Source: Amoebidium appalachense
Lineage: Eukaryota > Ichthyosporea
NCBI GenBank assembly: GCA_963693365.1
Contig: CAVNZM010000013.1
Coordinates: forward strand, 868,001 to 932,000
Direction: 5' to 3'
Length of the DNA stretch: 64,000 nucleotides
The notes beneath the pieces were generated by a model. The model searched no databases and was not told the origin of the DNA. It saw nothing but the letters and a program-made list of their open reading frames with translations. Shown here in pieces: positions 45,423 to 59,195 of this stretch (its first letter is position 1; each line of letters begins with the position of its first letter). The translations under genes were made by a program, and so were the position numbers.

Positions 45423-46290
45423 AGACACCGCCTCAGTAGGTGGTAGGGGTGGTGCCCTTTTATGTGTATGTGCGTGTGAGTGTGTGTGTATGTGGGGGAG
45501 GGGGGTGGGGGGAGGGGGGTGGTTGTATGTGTGTGTGTGTGTGCGCGCGCGCGTGCGCGCGTGTGTGGATGTGTTTGTGTGTGTGTGGTATTTCTTTTGA
45601 GGGGGCGAGGCGGTGATTGAGTACATTAATTCGCGTTCTGCCCGTCCTCCCCCCCCCCCCCCCCCCCCCCCCCCCCGGGACACGAACACACGGTCGCACG
45701 CGCGACAAGGAAGGGGTTAAAAAAAAAAAAAAAAAAAAAAAATGAAAGGAGACACCGCCTCAGTAGGTGGTAGCCCGTAGCGCATCTGGTGCAACTTGCG
45801 GCAGCCAAAAAAATTGGGGTTGTACAGGCCTGCAGCTGACGCATAAGCTCACACAGGTTTATCATAATAGACGCCTGCACTGCTGTGGCGCGCGTATGCA
45901 CATGCACAAAAGAGGTTCATTGCATTCAAGCTTATCCACACATCTCTGCAAGCAGCCATTATGTGTTATTATAGATGGCATCTGACACACTATCAGTATC
46001 GTGTAGGTTGAACGCTCTAGCTAGTGTAAACATGTGCACGTCAATAACCTGCACACAATAAATACCCAACAAATACACACAGTAAATACACACAGTAAAT
46101 AGACACACTACATAAATAGGTGACGCAAAAATTGCATACGATAACTATAATATACACAGGACCGCCTCTCACTCATTCAGATCTGCAAAAAGACTACAAG
46201 TACACGAAGATTCGCGGCCAACCGCTCACTTTGGTTTGCAAAGCCGTTCATATAACTGCAAACACTGCGTGAAAACGACACACGTGAATT

Positions 46291-46324
<34 letters not shown>

Positions 46325-47477
46325 GAAGCTTCGCCTCATGCGCAGTTGCCACAGGCATGCCTACGTCACGGGCATACAGACACAAGAATGATATGTACAT
46401 AGATACATATATATACTGTGTCCTTGAAAACCCTACCTATGGTGGTCTTGATGGGAACGCGGATTGCTGATGCTCTTTTTATTGAGATGTGTAGGGATCC
46501 GGATTCTCTACAGTAATTTTAACTTGACACGAGTGACTGTGTTGATGCGGATGTGGCTGGCGATGGTGCGTGCCCTGTATACGTACACGGGCGTGCGTGT
46601 GTCTGTGCCGTATGCGTGCTTGGGTGTGCGTGCGAACGTGGGTGGGTGTGTGGGTGTATGCTTATGCACATGCTTGCGTGCAAGTGGGTGTGCGTAACAG
46701 TGCATGCCTGCGCAGCAGCAGTGTGAACGGACAAGCAAGACATAATCGTGCCTGTGCATGGGCCATGGATACCTGCGTTCTGGCGTGCACGTACTGTGAC
46801 TGCCACCTGTGGGTTGACGCCCTTGCGTCAACAGACCCCTCTCCAGGGCCAGGCTCGGAAGATCAATCGATGGTGCCCTGGCTGAAAAATGCGCTGAAAC
46901 TTGAATTTGTGGGTGGCGGGGAGGAGGAGGAAGGAATGGGGGCTCGCAGTTGCGCAGACCGAGGAAGGGATGGAGGGAAGGGAATGGCTCTGGTGGGGGG
47001 CTCCGGTCGAGGTCCGCAAGGGGGGGAGGAGGTGGGGGGGGGGGGGGGGAGGGGGGGGGGGGGGGGATGCGGCTGAGGCTGCGAAGGGGCGGGGGCGCCA
47101 ACGGGGGCAGCTGCGGGCGCTGAGTGACCATGACGTCATGGGTTTACACTTACCATATATGGTATTCTCCGGGTATAAGTGCGCCAATAGGATCACTCCA
47201 AGCTCAGTATTTCGTTATAGCGAGCACTGGTATGAGCCGCTAAAAACTTTTTTTCCGGGCACAAACTTTGAAGAGCAACAGAAACACGGTGAAAGAGGCG
47301 GTGAGAAGAGGTGTGTGAGTCGTTTCAATCCCAAGAAGCATTGTTATACGGCAAACTGTTACTGTTTGCTAAAGTATTTTGGAATAAAAAGTCCTGTGGA
47401 TTCGGTCAAGTGGCACACGGATTGGCGGTTTCTGTGAAATTGAGCTTCCCATCGCCCAGAAACGGAAACCATTCAAC
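44573..47477. other. Intergenic between divergent CtIP-like and ECI2-like genes
   Basis: A 2.9-kb head-to-head interval. A plus-strand frame of 102 codons (44702-45010) shows no recognisable domain. AT-rich DNA lies around 45005-45075. A 25-bp block GGAGACACCGCCTCAGTAGG-TGGTA occurs at 45421 and 45748, each directly after a long A tract, like a repeat with a homopolymer end. A G tract lies at 46292-46323. ECI2-side promoter sequence is probably within 47100-47477; the last ~190 bp are partly duplicated at 62877. Confidence 0.5.
45388..45773 (+). repeat. A-tract-linked 25-bp block, two copies
   Basis: Poly-A (45388-45420) plus GGAGACACCGCCTCAGTAGG-TGGTA, and again poly-A (45719-45742) plus the same block at 45748. 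Read on the minus strand each ends in a T tract, as would a short retroposed element. Only two copies are visible, so the class is undetermined. Confidence 0.6.
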
Positions 47478-47815
47478 ATGGCTTTTCGAACATCAGCGCA
47501 AAGGCTCTCGCCGCTGGCCCAGGCTGCCGCCTACAGACAGTTGGGTGTCCATCCTCTCGCACCTGACATATTTGGTCGCTGCCAAATAAGGCTATACGCT
47601 GCAGCAGCGGGTGCAGTGGACGAGGGGGGCAAAGATTTCAAGACCCTTCTTTATAGCGTGTCCCCACAGGTGAGTGACGGTGGGGATTGATGTGCAACCC
47701 AGTATGAGCGGTTGGAGCATGCTGAAAAATTAACACGGGGTGGGGGGTGGGAGGGGGGGGGGGGGGGGAAGAGGAGAGAAGGGGGGGGGGGGGGGGGGCG
47801 GATGAGGGAGAGGAG

Positions 47816-47851
<36 letters not shown>

Positions 47852-48294
47852 GGCAAAGGAAGGAACGTTGCCGCATGGATGCCAGGGTGTATTTAGATAT
47901 TGAAAGGGTAAGGAAGTGGTCTTGCATGCCCATCGATTGAATTCCTGTTAAAGGGAGTGGGTGGGGGGGGGGGGGGGGAGGGGGGGGGGGGGGGGGGGGG
48001 GGGAAGGGCAGGCGGCACGGAAAAGCAGGTGCACGAGGAGAGAGGAAAGGGTGGTCTTCTCATGTTTGTTCTGATGGCGCCAGTAGCCAGGGAGGCGGAG
48101 GGAGGGAGGGGGGGGGGGGGGGGGGGGGTTGCTTAGTTTAGTATTTGGCATGGGCGTGCATGCCAGTGGGTTGTTGTCACAGTGTCAAAGCTTGAAGATA
48201 AGGGCAGTGTGAGACGAAGTCACATGAGGGTGTATGTTTGTGGTGGTGGTTTTTTTGTTTTTTTTGTTTTATTGTTTTTTTGTTTGTTTTTTTT

Positions 48295-48326
<32 letters not shown>

Positions 48327-48772
48327 CATAGGTTTGGTCATACCACGGAGAATGCATGTGGCACTACCAAGTGGAGGTAGTAAAGCATCAGAACAGGAGA
48401 GAACCATGTGATGGTGGGGTTCATTTGTGGGTCGAGGTATGTGTATGGCGGGTATAAGCGGGATATGCCAGGAATTCCATGTCTTAGATATGCAAGGAAT
48501 TCCGTGTGTTGGATATGTAATGAACTTCGTGTGTTAGATATGCAAGGAATTTCATGTCTTAAATATGCAAGGGGGAAGAAAAAAAATAGTCAAAAGAAGA
48601 ATTTCGTGTGTTAGATATGTAAGGAACTTCATGTGTTAGATATGCAAGGATTAGATAATACATGTGCTTGTAATATCCAGGCTCTCATTATCAAGAATAA
48701 AGAATGAATAATTACGAACCTTCTCTCATCTCCTTCCCAACACCACCATGGTCGTGCACCAACCTACATCCA

Positions 48773-48834
<62 letters not shown>

Positions 48835-48853
48835 TTTCACACGCACACACACG

Positions 48854-48894
<41 letters not shown>

Positions 48895-48906
48895 ACATAA
48901 ACACAC

Positions 48907-48983
<77 letters not shown>

Positions 48984-49384
48984 GGGTGGCCACCATCACC
49001 CTCAACAGGCCCAAGCGCATGAATGCATTCAACCTTCACATGTATGAGGAGTTGGGGGCTGCCCTGAATCGGGCCGGGTCAGACCCGAAAGTCAAGGTAC
49101 GATCCGGAATGAACCTATCCTTACATTAAGTAGAGATAATGATATTGGTTGATTGGACTTATATTCACTTTTTTAGATTACCCAATCATGCCCCCCCGTT
49201 ACCTCTCGCCATACCCGCCCCCTCACATAGCTCTCCTTGCATGCACCATGTGCACGCCATGCAATACACCAGCATACAACCACACACGTGCAACGCAAGC
49301 ACATCAAGTGCATGTGAACACACCAGCCGCCCTCTAAACGGCTTTCTGCTGACTCACTTTCACCTATGCAGGCACGTGCGCGTG

Positions 49385-49468
<84 letters not shown>

Positions 49469-49688
49469 AACCACATGCCACATACCACATACCACAAACA
49501 CACAAGCAGCTTCCTCCCCAACACATCCACACACAGAATCCCTCCCCTCCCCCCCCCCCCACCCCCCCAAAAAAACTCACTCACACACACACCGTCCCCC
49601 CCCCTCCCCCCACATCGTCTCTCCCTCTCTCTCTCTCCCCCCCCCCCCTCTCTCTCTCGCCCACCCCCCCTCCCCTCCTGCCTAAACA

Positions 49689-49725
<37 letters not shown>

Positions 49726-49727
49726 GG

Positions 49728-49787
<60 letters not shown>

Positions 49788-50246
49788 ACACATGTACACA
49801 CACACGTACACATGTACACACACAGGTAGCCCTTCTCAGCGGTGCCGGAAAGTTCTACTCGAGTGGAAACGACCTATCCAACTTCTCCCAACTCATTCAC
49901 CCGCGCAAACTAGCAGAGGCATCGCGCGATGTTTTGTTCAAATTCGTGAATTCATTTATCGATTTTCCCCGTCCTTTGGTTGCAGCCGTGAACGGCCCGG
50001 CACTTGGAATCGCTGTCACTACACTTGGGCTGTGTGATGAGGTAACGTGAGACTTTTCACTACTACTACTACCCCACCCCCATCCCCCCCCCCCCCCCCA
50101 CGCACACACACACACACACACACACGTTAGCCCCCCCTGAGGATGGGCTCTGCTTATTATGCATACTCTTAATGTGTGGTTTGCACTCTGCATCGTGTTG
50201 TCCTTTGTTTGTGTACTTCTTATTTATGAGGCATTCAACCCCCCCC

Positions 50247-50277
<31 letters not shown>

Positions 50278-51042
50278 ACACCTCTTAATGCAACCCCTGC
50301 CTCCTCTCTCCCTCCCCCCCCCCCCCCCCCCCAATCCCCCCCCCCCCCCCCCCCCCCCCCAACACACACACACACACAGGTTTTTTTTTAACCAACTTAT
50401 TCGAAGGTTTGATTTGGGTTTTTAATGTTTGTGACGTTTTTGTGTTTTGTCTGGTGTCTCCTCCATGTGTCGAGCCTTCCAATGCATACCTCCCCCCCCC
50501 CCCCCCCCCCCCTCCCTCCCTCCCTCCCGTCCGCCTCCCCTCACCCACCCACGCACCCACGAACCCCCACCCCCTTCCCCTTTCCCGAAGAAAGGCCCTC
50601 TTCAAGTATCTTGTGCCGGCAAAGTTGTTTGGGTTGCAGTATTAATCTTACTTTAATTTTTTTGAACCGAATGGGGGGAAGGGGGGAGGTTGAATGCTTT
50701 TGCATCCTTGTTTCCCACCTACCCATGCATACATCCCCCCCCCCCCCCCCCCCCCCCCCTTTTTTTTTTTTTTATCGACCAAGCCCCCTCCCACCCTCCC
50801 GTCCCAACCTACCACTACTGTGACTAGCTCTTCACATAGACACAGAGCCACATGTGGTGTTTTGCCCTCTCTCTCCCCCCCCCCCCCCCCCTCGAAACGC
50901 AGGGGATTTTCTTCCTGAGCTCAACGCTTCATGAAAGCCCCTATCCCCTCCTCTACCCCCCCCCCCCCCCCAACTCTCCCTCACGCACCCTTTCTTTTCA
51001 AGCACACATATGCCAACACACGCGCACACGCACACACACGCG

Positions 51043-51092
<50 letters not shown>

Positions 51093-51126
51093 TATTCCCC
51101 CCCCTCCCCCCTCCCCCCCCCCCCCC

Positions 51127-51166
<40 letters not shown>

Positions 51167-51582
51167 GGTATACTCCATCAAGTCGGCAACATACAACACC
51201 CCCTTCAAGAAGTTGGGGCAGGCACCTGAGGGGTGTTCCTCTTTCATGTTTCCACGGATCATGGGGGAAGAGAATGCACGCAGAGTCCTTGATGACGGAT
51301 ATCAGTTTAGCGCTGACGAAGGGAAGACGTACGGGTTTATCAAGGAGGTATGTACGGGCATTCCAGCAACCATCCTTTCTTGATTTCGATTTTTGTCTCT
51401 TTTTCCGAGTTTATCAGGAGTTATGTGTGTGCGTGTGTACCGCCCCGACTTTTTACTTCGCCTTTTGCATTTTTGGTTTTTGCAGGTTTTCGAAGTCTTG
51501 GCTTTCCTGATTGTCACCATTTCTTCACACCCCCCCCACCCCCCACCCCCCCCCCGGGGCCAAAGCAACCCCCCTCTCCCCC

Positions 51583-51616
<34 letters not shown>

Positions 51617-51698
51617 ACCACCACCACCACCACCTCCCCTCCCACACACACACAAACACACACACACACACATCCCGGTACACATACACACACACACA

Positions 51699-51760
<62 letters not shown>

Positions 51761-52139
51761 TCCCCTCCGTTCTCTGAAGTGTAGTGCAATCAAATCACGT
51801 GCAAGCGCAGTCACACCTGACACATGCCTTTGCGACCATGGGTGAGGTTTTTCACCCCTAGTATGATACATGCGGGTGTGCAACCACACACACACTCTCT
51901 CTCGCTCTCTCCGTCTCTCCCTCTCTCTCTCCCTCCCTCCCTCCCTCCCTCCCTCCCCTCCCCTCCCTCTCTCTCTTCCCTCCTTCCCTCTCTCTCTCTC
52001 TCCCTCCCTCCCTCCCTCCCTCTCTCTCTCACACACACACTCTCTCTCTCCCTCTCTCTCTCTCTTTCTTCTCTCGCGCTCTCTTCTCCCTCACTCTCTC
52101 TCTCTCCCTCTCCCACCCCCTCCCCCTCTCTCGCTCTTA

Positions 52140-52223
<84 letters not shown>

Positions 52224-52547
52224 TCACTCACTCACTCACTCACCACTCAATCCCCCAACCAGGTCTTCAACACACAAGAGGAGCTCCAATCTTTTGCACA
52301 AAAACGCTGCCTCGAAATTGCCTCGCAACCGGAAACGTGCAAGGTCCGACCCCTACACCAGGAGGTGGGCCTGAAAGAAAAACTCCGGGCGGTAAACTGG
52401 GAAGAATGTGTCGTTTTGCAGGAAAAGTGGGTTTCGTGGGAGTGTTTCCACGCGATTGCTGAGTTTTTGGAGACCAAAAAACAGCATCAGGCGGCAATGG
52501 CGATTAGGTTTGCCAACAAGACGAGGTTTCTCTGGGATAAACCCTAG
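47478..52547 (+). CDS. ECI2: Enoyl-CoA delta(3)-delta(2) isomerase (ECI2-like), five exons
   Basis: Crotonase-superfamily enzyme that moves cis/trans-3 double bonds to trans-2 during beta-oxidation of unsaturated fatty acids. Exons: 47478-47669, 48983-49096, 49826-50041, 51168-51347, 52263-52547 (TAG); all junctions are phase 0, giving 328 aa. The first ~45 residues ([15 protein letters not shown]...) are Arg/Ala-rich with no acids before ~30, a mitochondrial presequence. Core motifs: [26 protein letters not shown] (oxyanion hole), [17 protein letters not shown], and [10 protein letters not shown] with the likely catalytic Glu195. No N-terminal acyl-CoA-binding domain as in animal ECI2, and no C-terminal SKL peroxisome signal (it ends LWDKP). 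Three introns end in (CA)n that runs directly into the AG acceptor. Confidence 0.95.
48462..48656 (+). repeat. 25-bp minisatellite in ECI2-like intron 1
   Basis: Six to seven units of ATATGCAAGGAATTCCGTGT-GTTAG with point changes. An insertion of AAGAAAAAAAATAGTC splits the array at about 48575. The unit length is exactly 25 in the first four copies. Confidence 0.85.
50124..50241 (-). repeat. Dispersed repeat family A, inverted copy in ECI2-like intron 3
   Basis: Reverse complement of the family core: CCTGAGGATGGGCTCTGCTT ... GAGGCATTCAA. C tracts on both sides correspond to the G tracts flanking the plus-strand copies. The middle (ATGCATACTCTTAATG) is closest to the 21456 copy. Confidence 0.75.
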
Positions 52548-53225
52548 ATGTGATATGCATGTGCACAGTGTGTGTATGAGTTACTAAGAAACAAGTTGTG
52601 GTGTGTATATGAATGACGAACACGTGAGATAATGGCATACATGTATGTGTGTATGTGGAAGGGGGTATAAGGGTGGGTGGATGTTATAGAGGGTCGGAGA
52701 TTTCTGTGGGACGTGATTTTTTTTCGTATGTATATGCATAGCATGTACATATGTACGTGTGTGAATAGATGTCGTGGAAGGTAATAGATACTGGATGGAT
52801 ATACAATATGTGAGATATACATATGCACAGTGTGTATGCTTTTGCACGGGATATGCGTGTTGCGATAGATGGTATTAGAAAAGATCAGAGTTTCCTTGGT
52901 CACGGCCGTCTTGAAAATTCTATCTTAAAGTTTCTGTGACTAAAATTCTACATTTTCGGTAGTATATATATCAGTTTGTTCCAGGGGCTGTGGTTAAATT
53001 CGCCCACTATCAATGTCTGAGCAAGAGGCATATGTATGTGGGTAAAAGATGTAACACGTCACTTGTGTACGTGCCAGGGGTGGTTCCGTAGGCGCAGATG
53101 GTAAGTTCGATCGTTTGTGGAGTGGACCTGGCTACCGCTGGCACGCCCGGCATTCGAGTGTGAATGCAAAGGGGCCCTTCCCAACCCCCCACCCTCCCTC
53201 CCTCCCCTCCCTCCCCTCCATCCCC

Positions 53226-53282
<57 letters not shown>

Positions 53283-53639
53283 ACACAGTGCCTCTTGACC
53301 CGGAAACTGCCTACAATGTATGATACGGGTGGGTGGGTGGGTGTGTCGATGCACGCACTGTCACATTTTTTATTTTCCTTTTGGTGTGTGTTTTGGGGGG
53401 GGGGGGGGGGGTTTGTTTTTTTTTTGGTTGGTTGGTTGGTTGGGCGGGGAGGGAGGGGAGGGGGGGGGGGGGGGGACGCAAACGGCAGGCTGTGAAAATA
53501 GTATATGAGCAGTTGGGGGAACGGGATACACCAAAATATCACGAGGAAAGCCAAAATACACACGTTGATTAGCACCTGTTAGACAGCCCGTCGTGCCCTT
53601 GTCAGGAGCCTTGTGTGACTCTAAGTTAAGACTCCGTAT

Positions 53640-53825
53640 AATCCAAAGTTTTGTTTCCGGAGGGACCCCTAGGGGCCCTCAGAGGCACTACCCGAAGCTC
53701 CCACCCAGCACCAACTATTATAATACTCTAGCTAGCGTGCTACGGTGCCATCAGCTAAGCTAACATATGGCCATTACCAATCCTAACTACTCGTACACAC
53801 TTGGCCCGTCTGTAACACACAAAGT
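53640..53825 (+). repeat. Dispersed repeat family B, copy 1
   Basis: About 180 bp: GTTTTGTTTCCGGAGGGACC, GGGCCCTCAGAGG, CACCCAGCACC, TACTCTAGCTAGCGTGCTAC, CCTAACTACTCGTACACAC. The same order of blocks recurs at 54962 and 56541 in the same orientation. No open frame is conserved. Confidence 0.8.
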
Positions 53826-54961
53826 GTAGGCTACGGTCTTTATGGTTTGTGTTGCCTTCAGGCATTCAGAAATGGAAACTGTACACGTGTTTGGTTTGAT
53901 TATTGATTGCCGTTTTACATAAGGGTGCGAATATTCTTGCAGATGTGCTTTTAAAAGAAACGGATTAACTTGTATTTTTCCATCTTAACCCTGCTCCTCC
54001 CTACTCCCCCCCCCCCCTTCCCCCCCCCTCTCTCTCACTATCTCTCTCGTGCTCGTTTGCTCTCTCGCTCACTCCCTTACCCCTCCCCCCGCCTTCCTCC
54101 GCATCCAACCCCTACCTCACCCCTTTCCCCCCTGAGCACTCCCCTACCCATCCCCCTCCCCTCCCCCTCCCATCCCCCCCTCCCCCTCCCCCTCCACCCC
54201 CACCCTCTCCCTTCCCCTCCTCCCCCTCCTCCCCCTCCCCCTCCCCCCTCCGGCTACACCCTTTAACGAGTTCAGGCCCGACAATACCCGCCTAGAGCTA
54301 GAGAACCACCATACCTAGCCCCGTGCCTGTCCTCTCTCGAACTCTCTTTATTCCCCCCCCCCAACCAAATAAAAAAAATAAAAAATAAAGTAAAATAAAA
54401 TAAAACAAAAATACAATGATCTTTGCTGGTCCCATGATAGCCCTTGCATTCACCCCTTCGTCTCTTTCACAAATGCTGGCTCTAAAACAATGCTGGATAC
54501 CAAACTTTCCAGTACAGGCGGGGGAGGGGGGGGGGGGGAGGGGGGGGAGGGGCGGGAAGGGGAAGGGAGAGGCGGGGGCGGGGGGGGGGGGGGGGGGGGG
54601 GGGGGGAGGGGGGAGGGTGGTGAGGAGGGGAAGGGGAAGGGGGGGGTTGAATGGGCGGGTGGGTGGTGGGTGGGGGGGAGGAAGGAGAAGGGGGGGGTGG
54701 GAGGGGGGGGGGGGGAGGGGGGAGAGTGTGTCTGTGCGGGGGGGGGGGGGGGGGAGGGAGGGGGGAGGGGAGTGGGGGGGGGGGGGGGGGGGGGAGTCTA
54801 AGTCCGTTGCTCTTTTCGCTCCATATGTGTCCGTTGCTGTTTTCGCTCCAAATGTGTATGTGTGTGCGCGCAACGAAATAGTGCTAGGGGCGGTTAATTT
54901 ATGAGTGTGTGCGTGTGTGTGCATGTGTGCGTGTTTTTCCAAAATTTATTTTTTTGTTGTT

Positions 54962-55135
54962 GTTGTTGTCCCGTTTTGTTCCCAGGGGGTCCCTTAGGAA
55001 TCCTTTATGGAAACTACCTTCTTCCAACCAGCGCCGGCTGAACCTTACTTAGAATCCTAAAGGTGCAAATAGCTAAACTAATACACCAGTGACAAACCTA
55101 GCTACTAGTACACACTTAGCCCAGGGTTTTTGCCC
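54962..55135 (+). repeat. Dispersed repeat family B, copy 2
   Basis: The most diverged of the three: TCCCGTTTTGTTCCCAGGGG, CCAACCAGCGCCGGC, TAGCTAAACTAATACACCAG, CTAGCTACTAGTACACAC, TTAGCCCAGGG. It is preceded by a TTG trinucleotide run. Confidence 0.75.
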
Positions 55136-55291
55136 AAGCCTCGCTAGTGAGGAGCACCAGTCCTCCCCTCCAGTCAAACCCTACAATTAAAATTTAAAAC
55201 CGGACGCTCATTGGTTGAACTCATCGGATGCGGTATGTTTTGTTTTATACTAATGTGGCCAACGTGCTTGCCAGAAATATGGTAGTTCCTA

Positions 55292-55377
<86 letters not shown>

Positions 55378-55772
55378 ATCTGTGTCCGGGTGTGTGCAGG
55401 TGTGTATGCGTGTGCGACTGTGTGCGTGTATATGTGTGTGTGTGTGTGCCACGGAGGCGTGTGTGTATGGGTCGGTGTGGGCTGTGTGTGTTTGTGTCTG
55501 CACGTGTGTGTGTAGGGTATACCACTTTGTGCTTGGCACAGGCCAGCTAGCGCTTGCACACATTTACCAAAAAAAGCCAGCAAACCTTCTTTTATTTTCT
55601 GCGACAGACGGTCTAAATATTCTCGTGCTCTGTTGATTACAGCGGTCACGTGTCCAAAGAGAAAAGAAACAAATACTCCTTTCGCACCGTTCCGTTTGGA
55701 AATGTGCTTTAGCCTAACTCTTCAATTTAACAGCATTGTTAGAGTTAGCACTCGTGGTTCAGCTGATGCCTG

Positions 55773-56229
<457 letters not shown>

Positions 56230-56540
56230 ACAGGCTGTGTGTGTACCTGAGGGTGGGGGGGAGGGATAGGGGGGAGGGGGGATGGGGTTGGCTGATGACC
56301 ATTTTAGTCTAGTGCATGAGCCCGTAGTGTAAAATGGACTAAATGTTTATTTAAACCGATGTGCAACTAATGAACAACATTGCAGTGACCAGCACTGCTT
56401 GCACAGATTGTTTTTTAAGGAAACACAAAATTTAAAATAAATTAATGTTTAAGATTAAACCAGTTATGATTCATTTAGTAGTACATGTTTACATTCCTCA
56501 AACTTTGCTACCAATCAATCCTGTACATTTTTTTTTTTAT

Positions 56541-56725
56541 ATCCCGTTTTGTTCCCGGAGGTACCCCTAAGGGCCCTCAGGGGAACTACCGTCCTCCACC
56601 CAGCACCGACAGTACTCTAGCTAGGGTGCTACGATGCTAGTAGCTAAACTAAACGATGCTAGTAGCTAAACTAACACACCTATAACAGTCCTAACTATAT
56701 GTACACACCTTGCCCAGGGTATCAC
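56541..56725 (+). repeat. Dispersed repeat family B, copy 3
   Basis: ATCCCGTTTTGTTCCCGGAG, GGGCCCTCAGGGG, CACCCAGCACCGAC, TACTCTAGCTAGGGTGCTAC, then CCTAACTATATGTACACAC and TTGCCCAGGGT. It contains an internal 20-bp duplication of ACGATGCTAGTAGCTAAACT. It ends ~40 bp from the stop of the minus-strand Cys-rich gene. Confidence 0.8.
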
Positions 56726-56766
56726 CCCAGCCATGCCGAATCAATACTATACAAACACCATCTCCC

Positions 56767-58335
56767 TTACATGTCCACCGCAATATCATCCGCCCCGCTC
56801 ACGAAATCCATATCGGCTTCCGCAGCACTGAGAGGGGCCATGATCACTGGGACGGGGGCAGGTGCCGGGGCAGCAATGACCTTAGGGGCCGGGACACCAG
56901 TCTTAATCTCACAACACTGATTATACTTGGCATCCCAATATTGGCCCGGGGGGCAAGAGGGGGCCGGGGTGGGAGTCTTGATCTCGCAGCATTGGTTGTA
57001 CTTAGCGTCCCAATACTGACCAGGGGGGCAAGCGGGCGCGGGCGCAGGCGTGGGAGTCTTAATGTCGCAGCATTGCTGATACTTCTCGTCCCAGAACTGA
57101 TCGGGGGGGCACGCGGGCGCAGGCGTAGGGGTGGGGAGAGAGGACGATGTGGTTTTGATATTGCAACACTGGTTGTACTTGGCATCCCAATACTGGCCAG
57201 GGGGACAAATCGGGGCAGGGGTGAACGTGGGAGTAGTGGCGGTGGTTGTGGTCTTGATATCACAGCAGCGGTTGTACTTTGCGTCCCAGAACTGACCGGG
57301 GGGGCAGATGGGATCGGGGATGGATGCGGGGGTGAATGTTGGGGTGGTGGTGGCTGTGGTTTTGATGGTGCAGCACTGGGTGTACTTGGCATCCCAATAC
57401 TGGCCCGGGGGGCACACGGGTGCCGGGGTGAACGTGGGGTTAGTGGTGGCGGTTGTCTTGATGTTGCAGCATTGCTGATACTTCTCATCCCAGGACTGGC
57501 CGGGAGGGCAGACGGGCGCGGGCGTAGATGTGGGGCGAGAAGACGAAGTGGTTTTGATGTTGCAACACTGGTTGTACTTGGCGTCCCAATACTGGCCTGG
57601 GGGGCAGATGGGATCGGGGGTAGGTGCGGGGATGGAGGTGGTGATGGTTTTGATGTCGCAGCATTGGTTGTATTTTGCCTCCCAATACTGCCCCGGGGGG
57701 CAAACCGGAGCCGGGGTGAACGTGGGTGCAGTGGTGGCCGTAGTTTTGATGTCGCAGCAGCGGTTGTACCTAGCGTCCCAGAACTGGCCGGGGGGGCAGA
57801 TGGGATCAGGGGTAGGTGCGAGGTTGGTGGTGGTGGTCTTTGTATCGCAGCATTGCTGGTACTTTGCGTCCCAGAACTGACCGGGCGGGCAGATGGGAGA
57901 GGGTGTGGGGTTTAACTTGTTGATGTCGCAGCAGCGGCCATAGGTGGCGTCCCAGAACTGACCGAGGGGGCAAGTGGTGTTTGTGGGCTTGCAGCAACCC
58001 TCCGACCAGCTCTTCCACACCTTTCCACGGGGGCAGCGGGGGGTCCTTCGGCATGCCCTTTGCCAGCGTGCATAGCCGACAGGGCAGTTCAGGCCACGCA
58101 GGGGCACGAGCACGCTGTTCCAACTGCTCACTGGCACGACCGCTACCGGGGCACGCACAGGCACCGCGGCCATGGGCGCAGCGACGAGGAGAGGATGTAC
58201 ATTGGGGGTGGCAACCCTCAGCACCGTCTGCACAGGCGCTTGGGTGTCGGCGACAGGCGCCTGGCGCACGGCAACAGCTGCCGCAGAGGCCGCGGCCGCA
58301 GCCAGAAGGCTGGAGGAGGCGGCTATGTGTACCAT
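56767..58335 (-). CDS. Secreted-type Cys-rich repeat protein, 12 modules (copy A)
   Basis: Family not recognised. Single-exon frame of 522 aa. MVHIAASSSLLAAAAASAAA is a likely signal peptide, followed by an Ala/Pro/Val-rich stretch, one divergent Cys module (NCPVGYARWQRAC, then CPRGKVWKSWSEGCC), and 12 modules of consensus CPPGQ(F/Y)WDAKYxxCC(D/N)IKT joined by Thr/Pro linkers. The tail is acidic and ends DDIAVDM. Each module has three cysteines, one Trp and a vicinal Cys pair, suggesting a disulfide-rich extracellular, wall or matrix protein. Module order matches the plus-strand paralog, but several modules differ (CPLGQ, CPPDQ, YWEAKY, CPPGQSWDEKY). A TATA-like element at 58472-58464 lies ~130 nt upstream of the ATG. 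GC-rich and intronless, unlike its neighbours. Confidence 0.9.
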   Translation of the reverse strand: MVHIAASSSLLAAAAASAAAVAVRQAPVADTQAPVQTVLRVATPNVHPLLVAAPMAAVPVRAPVAVVPVSSWNSVLVPLRGLNCPVGYARWQRACRRTPRCPRGKVWKSWSEGCCKPTNTTCPLGQFWDATYGRCCDINKLNPTPSPICPPGQFWDAKYQQCCDTKTTTTNLAPTPDPICPPGQFWDARYNRCCDIKTTATTAPTFTPAPVCPPGQYWEAKYNQCCDIKTITTSIPAPTPDPICPPGQYWDAKYNQCCNIKTTSSSRPTSTPAPVCPPGQSWDEKYQQCCNIKTTATTNPTFTPAPVCPPGQYWDAKYTQCCTIKTTATTTPTFTPASIPDPICPPGQFWDAKYNRCCDIKTTTTATTPTFTPAPICPPGQYWDAKYNQCCNIKTTSSSLPTPTPAPACPPDQFWDEKYQQCCDIKTPTPAPAPACPPGQYWDAKYNQCCEIKTPTPAPSCPPGQYWDAKYNQCCEIKTGVPAPKVIAAPAPAPVPVIMAPLSAAEADMDFVSGADDIAVDM

Positions 58336-59137
58336 TTTAAAGAACGCGTGCGTGTATACAACTTGCTACTAGGCTACACTGTGTACTTCCTACAACAAAC
58401 TCGGTTTGCTTTTGAGGCGACTGAAGGCGACTGACTGAATGATGTCCTGCCCAGTCGACTGTTCTTTATATATCCGGTATCGCCGATCCCTGTCACAATC
58501 CCCTTGGACACCCGCTAGGGATTGGTCCATCAAAATGTTTCAGCCTAATCCGATTGGCGTAATGAATATGAACGGCTAGAGCTTATGATTGGACAACAAA
58601 TTCGTTTTTTCCTCTTGCTACCAATCAAAACAGTTCTAAGGTCGAGATCTACATTCCTCACACAGGCAAACGTTACATGCAACGCTTGGACCAATCGATC
58701 GATCCGCGTGGTGCCATTGGCTGCAAGCATGGTGTCACCGCCAGGGTGTAAAGATTCGTTTTTGGCTGATGCCATTTTCGCACCTTTTCCTCTGCCTGGA
58801 TGGCCCTATACGGTAGAGCCAAAAACGGTTTGTTGAGTTTTTTAATATGTTTTTGGCTGTATTAGGGCCAATGGTGGTTTTATTGGGCTACTGTGTCATG
58901 CCGAGAACCTGCTCATGCGCACACGTGCACACGTGCACGCACACACGTACATATGCAAACAGAGGATGAGATGCGCACGGAGGTGCACGCACGCATTCAC
59001 ACCATGCTGGGCATTCGCAATACCTGCAGTCATGCCACTCCCCCCTCCCCCCCCCCCTCGAGGCCCCCCCGCCCCCGGCCTCCCTCCCCTCCCCCCTCCC
59101 CCCCCCCCCCCCACACACACACACACACACGCGCCCC

Positions 59138-59195
<58 letters not shown>
